NCBI RefSeq assembly: GCF_041260155.1
Contig: NW_027248277.1
Location: forward strand, 22,539,822-22,603,821
Origin: Ptychodera flava
Lineage: Eukaryota > Hemichordata > Enteropneusta > Ptychoderidae
DNA length: 64,000 bases
Direction: 5' to 3'
Position 1 is the stretch's first letter. Each line of letters opens with the position of its first letter. Below the pieces are notes generated by a model that was not told where the DNA came from, did no database searches, and saw nothing but the letters and a program-made list of their open reading frames with translations. Shown here piece by piece: positions 24,542 to 37,415 of this stretch. Both the position numbers and the translations under genes were made by a program.

Positions 24542-25061
24542 TGTGTTGAATTGACCCTTCATGACCCTTACTAGATTTTCAGAAGATCGCCCTCTATCTT
24601 TCTTAAGGCCCTCTGACACAAAGGTCAAGAAACTTCTTGGTAAAACAATTAAAAGGTTAAAGATTAAATTACACCCACGCAGACACGTTTTTCTTCCACT
24701 GTCTTAAAGCAAGTAGACATGCCATGTGGATCTCACAAACACTCCAGCCAAAAGTAGGACTGTAGGCGCAACGATGTAAGTTGATTTCCTTTTATGACTT
24801 TCCAATTATTTAGAGGACCATTTTGAATGCAGTGCTTAGATATTTTTAGTAGAATTTAGTTCTTTTATTCCTTTTACTTTGAACTTGATTTGCCTCTACT
24901 CTCTGATGTAGACAATGAATGACCTTGTATTTTAATCTCTTTATTTACCCAGTTTTCACCGCTTCTTGAATAAACCTATCCTAAACTAAAGCAACTGAGG
25001 GTGGTTATTTCTTGGAGTGGTTGGCACTTAGCGGATACAAAAGTAACTGGACTCTGCCACA
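24542..25061 (+). repeat. BEL 3' LTR
   Basis: Direct repeat of 15991-16507 with AATAAA at 24969-24974. Differences from the 5' LTR cluster in the first 280 bp. Confidence 0.95.
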
Positions 25062-26997
25062 CCGTCAGTTATTGAAGTTCAGAACTTGGAATTCTTCTTA
25101 AATAAAGCGTACTACTCTCTTTGAAGAGGCACATAAGATGGAATCAAATAATGCCAATACCTTATGAGAAAAGGTGACGATCCCATGCACGTTGAATGTG
25201 TTGACCCAGTTTATACCATAGATAAAGTCATGTGAGATCGTAGCTGTGATCAGCATTGAAGGTACATAGCCACCTGCAATCCTTTCAAAATATAGCAACT
25301 TGTTTGTCTATAACGTTGATTCTGAGTATCGCATTGTCAAGTATTTGTATCGATTTTTGGACTCCGCAGGACATGAGTGTTCACAATGATTTGCTTGTGT
25401 CTCATCGCTGCTAATCTGTTTACCTGCTTGGTCATGACGTCATTGCACCACGCTTTAATCGCATGCGCAATGCAGAGAATAATGTTTAATCTGCATAATT
25501 TGCTTTAAAGATAAAATCAAGCAGGTTCTCAGATCTGATGTAATCACGAATTGAATGATTTTCTCCGTATTTTTCCTCGGCTGTTTGTCGTCTTATTATT
25601 GATTCTTGTCCTGCAAAACGATTGGATGAAACTTCACCCAAGAGGGACACCTTCTATGTGTTTAGGCAGATAGCCAAAATTTCGAATACTACAAATTGTT
25701 CCATTGATCCATTCATTTACAAACTTTGCAATTGGACGTATCGATATGTTGTGTGAAGCACTTGTTGCCTGCATTTCTGTGTTCCCATATGGGTCCAGTG
25801 CGCCCTCACGTATTAGATGCTGAATGCACGAAAAGTAACCCTTTATGCTCACAATGCAGTAGTAGTATATAGTTATTACCCAATGGGCGCCCGGCGTCCA
25901 TGAACGAGCATGGCGAAACCAGTTATCGACATTGGAGTATAAGCACAGATGCGCCCATTATGGAAATTCACAAATGAGATTAAAAAATAAACTGAATGTC
26001 TGGACAGAGTAAATTCGATGTTAAGTTCTCGTGCACTTGTCTTAGATTCTACATGATGGCGCCCTGTAACGACAGTTGCCTAAACAGAAATAACACCATA
26101 GTTGCTGTCAAGTTTTATCTTCATTCTGAGAAGATAAATAATATCTAAATTTCCAGAGTGTTTGTTTCTTCCTCTTTTGATTTAAGACTCATTACAATAA
26201 AGATAAGTGTAATACTGATTATATTATCATCATTGTTGTTCTAGGAATCAACCACACGTCGAAATGAAAACGGAAAGAAAATGACGCTAAGAGACTGCAC
26301 GAGACTAATGAGGGCTAGATCAGCCATTACTAGACGGTATATATGCTCAAGGGCTGTCGTTTATTGATTGAGAGTCTTCGATTTGTGTTAAAAATAGAGA
26401 ATATTTTCCTCCTAGGTTACTTGTAGTTTTCCATTATGAACAGTAAGTCTGATGCCAGTTTTGATCGAGGAGAAAAAATCTTACTAACACGTTCATTTGA
26501 CTCTAAGGAGAAGTTTGTGTCGTGAAAAAGACACAAGCGACTCAAATCGCAAAAATACTAACAAAATAGAGTGTTTACAGGGGAATATCCCTAATTTGAA
26601 TAATTAGATTTTGATGATTTCACATTATCTGCCATGTGTCTTTCCTGACCTCACTAAGATACTTAAAGAATGGCTTAACGAATGGATAATAAAAATGATT
26701 CAAAAATCGAAAGTGATGAACATCAACACGGTGTATGTGCGATCAAAGTCTTTCTGCCGCCCACAGTTCCCTTTTATGAGTTCGTATTAAAGAAACAATT
26801 TATGCCCAGTACTCTAAGTCAGGCCGTGTCAATTTCTTTCATGTAAATTACGTAGCGTCTACAGGTGACCTTCAAATGAAGGCGAGTAATGTAGTTATTA
26901 CTCTTAGTTAATATCGTACTGTTTTAATTCCGTTCCATTCAATTGTGATATCGACTTATCGACCTCGTCATTTTAGCCATGACTTATTGAGTGGCAG

Positions 26998-27276
26998 TGT
27001 GATATAACCGAGGTTACGTTGGTATTGTCGGTTATGTGTTAGCATGTCGGGGCCGGCAAGGCTGGTATTCCAATGATGAAGGGATGTAAAGACGACTGGA
27101 AACAGCGAGTACAATATAATCTAAGATGCTACTTTATTACACTAAGCTCTAAGCTACGTACATAGAGTGATGCTAAGCTGGAGACTGGCTTGAGTACACG
27201 TGGGCTAAGATAGATATACATGCCTCATGAATAGTAATACAGCTCATGAATAATAATCACATGACACTACATCACA
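26998..27276. mobile_element. 279-bp TG...CA insertion, solo-LTR-like
   Basis: Starts TGTGATATAACC and ends ACACTACATCACA, flanked on both sides by GGCAG (26993-26997 and 27277-27281). The paralogous site near 45245 reads GAGTGGCAGTATTTCG with one GGCAG and no insert. A 5-bp duplication with TG...CA ends suits a solo LTR or a very small LTR element. No coding content. Confidence 0.75.
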
Positions 27277-28437
27277 GGCAGTATTTCGAAAATCTCTTGA
27301 TACGGTGATTTAGCATTTAAGGGGTCCATATTTTTCTACGTATCTTAATTCTTGAATGTTTGTGTACCTAAAACAGGATAAAATGTTTATATTTTATCAA
27401 AACAAAACTGCAAAGGTGATTTTGATTGGTCACTCTCGATATAAATCACACTGTAGGGAGGTTATTGCATGTAAGGTACAAACTATGCTTTAATTAATGT
27501 GAAATCACGTTAGAAAATGTAACAAGACTGTTAAGTCGGGAATGTACATATACTGTAATGTGAATAGCACAAAAGTAGACAAAGTCTGTGCAAATGTATG
27601 AATCAGGGCTTAGAGTCAATAAAAACACAATTAAACAATATATTGCAAACACAATATACTTGCAGTAAGCTGCTTCAAAGATGCAAGGTCTAAACGCGGA
27701 CATTAACTACAAAAATGGTCAGCTTTGGTCCAGATGTCAAACAATCATAACAATGTTTGATTCAAGTTTTATGCTTTCGTTTCTCAGTTTAATTTAGACA
27801 ACACTTCAAAATGCCAAAGGGTCATCATGAGTAAGCCATTGGAGTATATACTATCAAAATGTGCGTGATTCTGAGCTTAAATGTTTCAAAAAACAGCATA
27901 TAAGTTTATGATAATTGTGTTATCATATTAAAACACTGCATCAAAATACAAATAAATGCACACTAATCCGTTTCCTGTATTATAGAATAATACACGTGAA
28001 TTCACATTAGTCCACATGAATACAGGCTTCCTGCATATAAGCAATCGGTGCTTTACTATACATCTGTATGTGCAATATTCAGCTAAAATACAGCAACAAT
28101 CTATGCTTATACTGTATGTATTATTAGTTTTTCATGCAGTGTCATTTACATTGAAGTATCCATTGACCTCTGTGTGTGGCAAGGTGCTGATTGAAAGTTG
28201 ATGCATTGTGTTATATGGTAACATTATTTTGAGTTTCGAAAATGCCTTTCGGGTGCTTCCTGACTACAGAAAACGTTCTCTTATTTCTCTTATTTCTTAT
28301 TTCCACGAAACTAATGAATTAACTTCCAATCAGATAGATACACTGACATGTATAGTAAAGATTGTGTCTGCGTATTTCGAATAAAATGACATTATTACAT
28401 AAATTACCGCAAAATTAAAAAACACAACCATTCATTG

Positions 28438-28466
28438 TTTGTTTGTTTGTTTGTTTGTTTGTTTGC
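28438..28466. repeat. (GTTT)n microsatellite
   Basis: Seven GTTT units. In the other array copies (40.57, 46.42 and 57.08 kb) the same tract precedes the LINE tail remnant. Confidence 0.9.
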
Positions 28467-28530
28467 TATTACCATATATTTATTATTTTGTTTTGAGTCA
28501 TAAATTCAAAATACTGAATGGTTATTTTTA

Positions 28531-29633
28531 CAAAAAGGTGACCCGATAAATCCAGACATGGAAACACAGAAGGCATATTTGTCCAACGAAATTTCAAGTC
28601 GCTAAAACAGTAGCTTTTCCCGAGAATCGAATGGAGATACCGACGATCGTTATTTTATATAATGGCTCAGTAACGTCTCGGCTCCAGTCGAGTCGTGTGG
28701 ACGTCGTACCTGGCGACCCCGGTTGGCGATAAAACCGAAACCTACACCTTAAACTGAATTAATGAGTATAGTATAATCTTCGGGAAAGCGACATAGGAGG
28801 CACAAGCCTAAAGTCATTCGACTAACAACGATCAATTTCCTTAATCACCCCAAAACTCTGTAAAGTCTCGCTCGGAATCAAACTTGCAGCGCGGCATAGC
28901 GAAGACATAAGCTGTCGAGCTGTGTGTGCAGCGCTGTGGAATCCCATGTACTTCGAAAGTTGACTCATACAACACTCAAAACAGGGTTTTCGTCAACAAA
29001 ATTAGGATGTATCCATGGACGAGATATGTGTCATTGCAAACATTAAAGTTCGTAAGACGAAAACATTGATGACCGAGATCGGGATTGACGAGTTGACACA
29101 GAGACCGGTGCAGCGGTGACGGCAACGTTGTGGGCACAGACATGCAATGAGTGTGTCATTGAACGGAATCTTTCGCGCTCGCAAAGGTCGTAAACTTGTG
29201 TGATATTTTGAAAGCCACGGCATCTCTGAGAATGAGAATTACTGTTTCGATCGTGTCGTCTCATTTACTTCATAAATATAATTGTAAATATTCTAAGTAA
29301 CTCTGAATACTATGGTTATCCGTCGCTAGCACGGTGAAAGCTATGTCCGCCGATGGCCAACTTGCCTTGGCATCGGTACAGCGCGAGACAATGATTGACA
29401 CGTTCACGTGACCGAATCCGTACGTCTGGTTGGTGGAGATACCCTTTAGTGTAGCAAATTTCAGCTTGATGGATTTATGAATGAAAGTATCTCCTGGGTG
29501 ACGGGCCGCTTTACTCTTTAAATGAAAGTAATCCGCGTAAAACACAAATCGCGATGAAATTCATGCAATTTGTTACGATAATTTTGATCCTTCTACGTTA
29601 AAAGAAAAATAAGAAGACTGTTCATGTGATAAA
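28531..29633. other. single-copy block replacing part of the array unit
   Basis: Array similarity breaks at 28530, shortly after the (GTTT)n tract, and does not resume until about 30945. The block is richer in CG dinucleotides than its surroundings. Minus-strand open stretches at 29002-29264 and 29270-29545 (73 and 91 codons) are not recognised and overlap in different frames, so no gene is claimed. Confidence 0.4.
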
Positions 29634-29739
29634 TATATAATCCCATGGTATTTTTCTCTGCTTGACGTCATCGTATACGAGTGTTTTTTCGCGAAGCCGT
29701 ACAACTTCGAGCCGAAGGCGAGAAGTTGTACGGCTTGTA

Positions 29740-29816
29740 ACTTAAATACACATCATGAGTCTATGTAACTGTGAATTCAGCGATTGACTGCTGCAACTAC
29801 ATTGTGCTCTGCCACA
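29740..29816 (+). repeat. 3' end of a BEL-type LTR
   Basis: The sequence before the primer-binding site ends TGTGCTCTGCCACA, closely like the end of the large BEL LTR (GGACTCTGCCACA). Only about 75 bp can be attributed to the LTR; its 5' part is missing or unrecognisable. Confidence 0.55.
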
Positions 29817-29819
29817 ATT

Positions 29820-29837
29820 TGGTGCCGAAACCCGGGA
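29820..29837 (+). other. tRNA primer-binding site
   Basis: TGGTGCCGAAACCCGGGA begins three bases after the LTR end. It starts with TGG (pairing with CCA of a tRNA 3' end) and is the type of PBS widely seen in BEL and Gypsy elements. The priming tRNA was not determined. Confidence 0.75.
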
Positions 29838-29946
29838 GCCAAGGATGACAGAAGATGATGTGAAGACTTGCTACCCGCCTTACTGGAAGATTTGAAGAAC
29901 TTCTGGAACTCAAGTTGTTCCTAAAATAACTGGAACCATCCAGAGA

Positions 29947-30845
29947 ATGCCTATTGATCCAGAGATTTGCCAATATTGGGAGACACTATGGAAAGGTATT
30001 CCACTTGCTGAGTCTCTCCCAAATGATGTTGAAACTTCCACCATCGAGTTGTTGATAGGAAATGACTACTACCTAGATACCCTATTGAATGTCCCAAGGC
30101 GCATGGAATCTTGGGAAAATTCAGAATGTGATCAAGAGCAGTGATGGTGAGAAATCTCTGAACAACACAGGGAACCAAATATGCTGATCCTTACCATGGG
30201 TACTCAGGTGTGGTCAGAATCTTCTACGTTCACCAATCCAGATTCTTCCTTACCAATCAAGCCAAATCTTGATGACTTTTGGAATTTGGAAACGATTGGC
30301 ATAAAGGATTCCTACCAAGAATCTGATGATGATAAGGCACTGCAACACTTCAATCAAACAATCAAATTCAAAAAACTTTTATGGGAACGTGAAGTCCAGA
30401 GACGATCATTTCCTGCTGCTGTCATAAAGGCTGTCAGATGTAACCAGAAAAGTAACTTAAAAGAGCAACTTGGTCTGCAGATTCACGAAGATGGTTTACC
30501 GCGCTGTCATGGAAGACTTGTGAATGCAGAAATCACTGAAGGAGCTAGATTTCAAAACTGCTTCCGAAGAAAGACCACTTTACTGACTTGGTGATCAAGG
30601 ACTATCATATGCCAAGTCAACATGGTGTTCTCCAAAAATCGACTTTGCCCACAAAAGAGGTTGACTGTACCTAAGTCTGAACTCTTAGCTGTTCTCATTG
30701 GTGTACGAAGTCTTAACTTCGTTCAGAAGGAACTTAAATTGCCACTTTCAAATCGTATGTTGTGGTCTGATTCTCAGTGTGTCCTGAAATGGATCAGAAG
30801 CAAAAGACAACAAGAAGTGTTTGTGGAAAAATGTGCTCTGCCACA
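29947..30845 (+). pseudogene. scrambled BEL pol remnant
   Basis: Plus-strand pieces, in order: protease-linker (ELLIGNDYYLD near 30048), the segment before RT (LDDFWNLETIGIKDS near 30268), RT start (FNQTIKF near 30350), then directly pre-integrase and integrase zinc-domain sequence (LLWEREVQ, DGLPRCHGRLVNA, then KDYHMPSQHG in a shifted frame to about 30625), then RNase H (LTVPKSELLAVLIGVRSLNF, SDSQCVLKWI, to about 30830). RNase H after integrase is the reverse of the normal order, and most of RT and integrase are missing. The family differs from the 16-25 kb element. Confidence 0.8.
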
Positions 30846-30959
30846 GCTTCTCGCCTTCGGCTCGAAGTTGTACGGCTCCGCGAAAAACACTCGTATACGA
30901 TGACGTCAAACAGAGAAAAATACCATGGGATTATATATAGAATACGGTAGATGATGAAA

Positions 30960-31078
30960 CCTTTATGGCCTGATACTGCTTTTGCGGACCTTGGTCGTAC
31001 GGCGTATGGAACCTCGCACGCGCGGGCCCTTCCGCCGTGCGACCTCGATCCGCAGAAGCATTATCAGGGCCGTAAAGA
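30960..31078. repeat. palindrome, unit-2 copy
   Basis: Arms CTTTATGGCCTGATACTGCTT / AAGCATTATCAGGGCCGTAAAG continue inward through GCGGACC..GGTCG and CGGCG..CGCCG. The loop is longer than in the unit-3 copy at 47716-47817. Confidence 0.8.
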
Positions 31079-31252
31079 TTAATATTAACGCTCGTGGAGT
31101 GAAGTAAATTTTTTCTACCCTATTTTTTTCGAAAATCGAAAATTCATTTTTTCTGTTGAGCTAACACAGGATATAATCCATTTTGAATCTCCAATATCGA
31201 TAATGTGTGTTCTCTGTGATGAAAGGTACCTACGTGCCTACGTACGTTCATA

Positions 31253-31280
31253 TCTGTCTGTCTGTCTGTCTGTCTGTCTT
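31253..31280. repeat. (TGTC)n microsatellite
   Basis: Seven TGTC units just before the TATG tract. Confidence 0.95.
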
Positions 31281-31287
31281 TCTCTCT

Positions 31288-31388
31288 TATGTATGTATGT
31301 ATGTATGTATGTATGTATGTATGTATGTATGTATGTATGTATGTATGTATGTATGTATGTATGTATGTATGTATGTATGCATGCATGT
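31288..31388. repeat. (TATG)n microsatellite, unit 2
   Basis: About 25 TATG units, 3' of the GPCR copy at 31606. The matching tract in unit 3 (48013-48127) is longer. Confidence 0.95.
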
Positions 31389-31438
31389 ACAATACATAAA
31401 TATTGGGAGTGACGGACGTTCATATGGACCGACCGATC

Positions 31439-31464
31439 GACAGACAGACAGACAGACAGACAGA
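31439..31464. repeat. (GACA)n microsatellite
   Basis: Six GACA units in the GPCR 3' flank; same position as the tracts at 4241 and 48178. Confidence 0.9.
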
Positions 31465-31605
31465 CGGACAACTCGACTCTGAGCAGCTTGTACCCGGCTC
31501 CTATAGATTCCTTTTTGCAACCTAAACAATGTGGCTAGACCACACAGTTTTTGACGATTTGATACTGTGTAATTCTTAACTATTTTTATGACCCATGCAC
31601 AATTT

Positions 31606-32641
31606 TTAAAGGGTAGTTGTTGAAACTGAACCGCTAATAACCCGCAATGGAGAATTTTCTCGTCGTCTTGAAGAATGAGCAACGCATGAACAGCAAACAC
31701 CTTTGGCGGCATTTCTGTACTTTGAGTTGCACAGCAAATTGATGAAAGGCATAGTGGAACACTGAAACGCTGCCAAGGCACCGGTAATAAATAGTGCGAC
31801 ATAGATGTTACATGTAGTAAACACTAGGATTGTGAGACTGACATTTCTGAACATGGATATTATTGCCACGACAATTACAACCATTGTAATGGAAAAATAC
31901 AGATAAAATAAACAACCGACGTAACGAAAACAGTCCGAAATACTCGTGTTGAATCTTTTACAAGTGACTTTGCTCTAGGCAAAGTGGACAACTTTCTTCT
32001 TCCAAATAACTCCTTTGCAATTAAGATGTACAATATAGGCACAAAAGTAATATTGATAAAAACAATGATCGATATAGCAAACATTGTAATCCAATGAAGA
32101 GAAAAAGGTGTATAATATGGAAAGCAATCATGGTCCATTCCGAAAGTAAAAAGTGCGCTCAGCAACCAGGTTACCGAGATGCTGATAACGAATTTAGGCG
32201 TCTTCAAATATATATGTGCTTTAAAAGGATGGCACACTGCAATGTATCGTTCAAATGCAATCAACAGAATCGTAAAGTTTGATTCAAGTGAGGTGATCAA
32301 AATAATAAGGTTTGAGCATAGCGATAGCTTGTCAAATGTACCAAGGACATAACGTGGTAGACTGAATATCATTCCGGAGATGTGCAAAATAATATTTGAG
32401 ACAGCTAAATTAACCAATAAAACATCCGTTTTCGTTCGCATTTCCTAGATTTACAGATCACCAATACAAAGAAAGAATTGTTTAATAGTCCAAATATTGA
32501 TATTGACATAAATGGGGACTTAATGTAATCGATAACTTTGCAGAAAATGACAAGCTCGTCTGTAAAATTGTCTCCTGTGTGTGCTGGAAATGCAAATGTG
32601 GACAAGTTTGTAAAGTTCATCATTATAAACTCTGCTGACAA
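31606..32641 (-). pseudogene. class A GPCR, broken copy of the 48-kb gene
   Basis: Paralogue of 48342-49379, nearly identical over its full length on the minus strand. Two single-base deletions break it. One is near 32444 (TTTCC where the intact copy has TTTCCC), between TM1 and the first intracellular loop. The other is near 31888 (TGTAATGG where the intact copy has TGTAAATGG), in TM6. The frames between the breaks are fully open. Visible substitutions include Glu to Ala near residue 17, Phe to Tyr and Tyr to Phe before TM1, and Ile to Met after TM6. The atypical residues of the intact gene (Asn at 2.50, Met/Asn in the NPxxY position) are shared, so they predate this duplication. Either a young pseudogene or a gene with consensus indel errors. 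Confidence 0.9.
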
Positions 32642-32981
32642 TAGGTCAATTAAACAACGGCGATTGTTACTTCCTGTAACTGTTTTGTGTGAATATAATC
32701 TAAGCTGTTCACCAGTAAATATTTTCCTTTCAACAGCAGGATCTGTTCTCTAGATGCTTAGCAGTCACTTTAGAACTGGTAAGAAGTACACTTAATATTC
32801 TTAGTGGCCTTAGCGGTCAGGCCTTGGTAGTTACAAAGCAAAGATGGACGTTATCAATATCGCATAAACCGTCACGACCTACAAGAGAAAAAAACCAAAT
32901 AATGAGTATAATAGCGATTCGCCTGGTTGACAGGTTTGAACATATTCCAGCCTTGTCGAATGTTCGCCATCGTAACAGTTT

Positions 32982-34245
<1,264 letters not shown>

Positions 34246-35095
34246 AACAAAATATGTTTTATATAGGTCATTCTCCCAATCCATAAACTGATGAGTTGAG
34301 TCAGTATAGAACATTCTGAAGCTTTAAAGTCCACCTCCTCCATGACCTTGAATTCAATTAGTCATGTTAACAATTTTCTAGAAGGTCATGTTCACTATAA
34401 GTAAAGATATTTTAGAACAGTAATTAGCATATCAATAGAAATTATAGAATTCTCCCGCGTTTTCTTGATTAAGCTCATTTTAGAACGATTACGGGACGGT
34501 AGGATTATCATTTAGACTTTCGGATCACTTCAGTATTTATTCAAGACATTTGAGACTTTTCATGACCTTCGCACTTAATGTGAACTCTGTACGACTCGGA
34601 TTTACATCAAGCCTGCAAGCAAAATGACTTCCTTACCCATCAGTGTGCCCCTCTAGATTCTACTCTCGGAGACCAACTTAGGAGTTTTGTTTGGTCTCAG
34701 CTCTTACACTTAATTTCATTTAGCATTGTAAATTTTATTTCATTCTGATAATTAATTCGGTAAATAGTTTTAATAATTTTATTGTAAAAATTGTCGCCGA
34801 GTTTATCGCGTTTTTAAACATAGGGTTACCATCATTCTTTAGCAACCAACTTTCTATTGGCACAGCGAAAAACAAGTAGGGTCGATTTTTACCTATTTCA
34901 TCGCTTATTTCGGGACGTCGTCTGGAAAATAGTCCTAGGCTTGCACTGTCAAAGAGAATCAAATCGAATCACCTTTGAAGACAAGTAAGTGAAAATAATT
35001 TCAAATGTTCTGTTTTTCATGCCTAGTTCTAAGTTTGAATTCATTGGCCGTAAACATGTTAACTGTTTGTTTGTTATTCTCAGATATCAATTATT
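34246..35095. repeat. D-like and linker sequence, unit 2
   Basis: Matches 50986-52190 of unit 3, except that unit 3 carries the 351-bp TTAA element at 51317-51667. The paralogous empty site here is the CACTTAATGTGAACTC at about 34573. Confidence 0.75.
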
Positions 35096-35509
35096 TCTCG
35101 TTGCAATTCAGAAATTTGCAATACTAAATGGATTTGCACCTGGTTATGTACTGCAATTTTCTTATGTTGCTGAGAGGTATCATTTAAATAGTGAAAGTTC
35201 TAGAAATGCTGATGTATGTTACAAATTTTAAGACAACAACTTGAGAAGGTCATTAAAGTTTGTATACCGCGCTTCAAACATTTGAATAATATTCCTTCAT
35301 CGACCAGGAATACGGAAGGTTTATCATACTTCAAAGCGTGGTTAGATTTCTACATGCTAAGCCTAAGAATAAAATTACTTCACTCGATTAGCTTTCATCA
35401 GCTATTGTCAACTCTGGTATTTTATCTTGACTGGTGTCAAATTTTCTATTTTGTTTTATCTGTGCACGTTGAGGGTTCTGATCCGAATTACAATATTTTA
35501 GACATTTAA
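35096..35509 (+). pseudogene. LINE ORF2 C-terminal remnant, copy 2
   Basis: Plus-strand peptide ILNGFAPGYVLQFSYVAERY followed, after one frame change near 35225, by NNIPSSTRNTEGLSYFKAWL. The LNGxAPxY and (W)NxxPSSxRN...FK arrangement is the usual C-terminal tail of LINE ORF2. The remaining domains (endonuclease, RT) are absent, so this is a truncated fragment. Confidence 0.75.
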
Positions 35510-37415
35510 AATCAAGAAATCCACCAAGTGAAAGTGAAATAATGACAACGCTTTTTGTAATTGCAGCAAACACAATATATTTCGACTTCAGCCCCTGGGT
35601 GTGCACACAAGAAAAAGGACACCATAGTATAGGCCTACTGTTCAGTCGAATGCATCATAGAAGGGTTCTTCGACCAGCGAATGAATGCATTAGAATCAGG
35701 AACGGATATGTTATGCTTACAATTTAACCTTGATTTAATACAGAGGCTGATCAAGAGAGACCGAAACTTTGATAAAACCAAATGTGATGGCGTAATTATA
35801 ATGATAGATGGATATGCCATAGAAGAATAAAAGGGGGAAAATATCGACAGCTAGCCCTGCACGCTGCACCACTTGTTTCTATCCAGAAATTTCCCTTGTA
35901 AGGTATCTGTAAAGCATGCTTGCAAATCCACAGAGATTAACAATATAATATTTACATTTCAAAAAGAATTTGAATTAGATGGAACAGTTTTATATTCTCA
36001 AAAAGAACATCTTCGAAATTAGATACATATTACTGAAGGGACAAAGGCATTGCTTTCCTTTTTCAGCAACTATTAAATCTTACCTGCAGGTTCGGAATAA
36101 ACTTCACCAAGAAGGTTAGTGACAATTTTAGAGCGTCTCGAGATGTGCTGATCTTTAAATTGTTGCCGGTAATTTATCAGCGGACGATCTGCATTGGTAC
36201 CATGGTAGTTTTGCGCGTCGTCGGCGCGGAGGTGTGTTGCTTATAAGTTTTGATGCCAGAACCTATACGAAACATAGAAGCGGTTGGGTTATTTTAAGAA
36301 AAATTATACTAGTGTCAGTCATGCAAATGTGTTGTTTTGATTGGATGAGAGCTAACGTTGACGGTGTTACAATGTTTTGCTAATGCTAAAGGCAGTCTAA
36401 AATAGCGAGAGAAGCTTAATATGGAGACAGAGAGCACTTGAAATGCAGGAAGAATCGAGATACGAACTGTATGATAAATCTGATAAACGGACATCATAAG
36501 GAGAATATCGTAAACGTGTATAACTTTACTTCAAAACCCGTGGTGTTAATAATTTCACCTTTCGAAATCAGCTTTGGTTTGGTTTTGTAATTGTTGTCCG
36601 TTGTCATAGACAACTAAGAGCGGAACCTGCTCAGTATTTATGCTTTGCGTTTAAAATGCTTGGTCCCGAGTGTATATTTCTGTGCTACAACGACATATCA
36701 ATATTTGCCAAGCAGCTTGCTCTATATGCCGTGCACAGGACCAAATCTTGTCAATAGCAGGCTGTGGCGGATGTTGTCGCTCAATCATATCGATTAAGCT
36801 GTCCGATGTGAATTTGGAAATTTTCTGTGCAATGATTTGAAGTCAACGGCATTAAAATAGTTTAGAACTTGTTAGGCCATTCACGGTTTTTATAAGGTTA
36901 TATTGTATCACTAGTGCTAATGTGTCGTTCTGATTGGACAATTACTCATGCCTGCTATCGTTCAATGGGTACATAGCGCCCAGAGGGGTCGTCAACTAGC
37001 AAGGAAGGTTGATGGAAATCTACAAGGCGTTTTAGAAACAGGTTTAAGAGAGAATAAAACAAGTGAAATGTTTAAGAACATAATATTTATCTAAAAATTA
37101 TTGTACAAGTAAATCTCAATTTTCAGAGCTATAGGAATTGAAGGTAATATATGCAATATTATGAGTTGAAACATTGTATCATATTCCTGATTTTCTTATT
37201 TTAATAACCGAGTATAGTTCACATGGGTTATATCACAGCCCCTAAAATATCGGATAGAAAAATGCTCGCAATACATAAATCTACTTTCTAATTCTTGAGC
37301 ACTGATGCCAAGTTGAAATACCGCTTTATGTCACGTGACACACATAGTTGACAACTGGCACAGTTGCAGAAACAATCACAGGCAAATGATATGGGCTTTG
37401 GTTTAATGTACTCTT
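35510..37415. repeat. array sequence between the LINE tail and block D, unit 2
   Basis: Matches about 52600-54355 in unit 3. Unit 3 lacks about 130 bp present here near 36600-36740. No gene is supported. Confidence 0.75.

Larger units (their letters stand above)
25067..28530. repeat. array block B, copy 1
   Basis: From about 25180 it matches 43434-46512, beginning AACGATCCCATGCACGTTG. The first about 110 bp is the tail of block E. This copy carries a 279-bp insertion (26998-27276) that the other lacks. The match stops abruptly at about 28530. A 70-codon frame on the minus strand (27494-27703) is preserved in both copies but looks like shared ancestry, not selection. Confidence 0.85.
29634..30938. 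mobile_element. foldback-bounded composite carrying BEL-like fragments
   Basis: The left end (29634-29724) and right end (30847-30938) are inverted repeats of about 92 bp with only a few mismatches. They contain CCATGGTATTTTTCTCTG, TTGACGTCATCGTATACGAG and the apex motif CTCGCCTTCGGCTCG. Between them lie an LTR-end fragment, a tRNA primer-binding site and scrambled BEL pol pieces. It is either a foldback transposon that took up retroelement sequence, or a retroelement copy inserted between two foldback copies. Confidence 0.8.

Noticed and set aside
25098..25298. Minus-strand 66-codon frame whose GGYVPSMLITATISHDFIY stretch vaguely recalls an SLC9B (NHA) transporter segment
   Set aside because: Similarity is short and weak, copy 2 at 43.5 kb has a frame break, and no further transporter segment was found nearby.
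27494..27703. 69-codon minus-strand frame kept in both B copies
   Set aside because: The copies are nearly identical throughout, so retention of an open frame is not evidence of selection.
28640..28740. GC-rich stretch near 28.7 kb considered as a structural RNA gene
   Set aside because: No cloverleaf or known RNA motif could be drawn.
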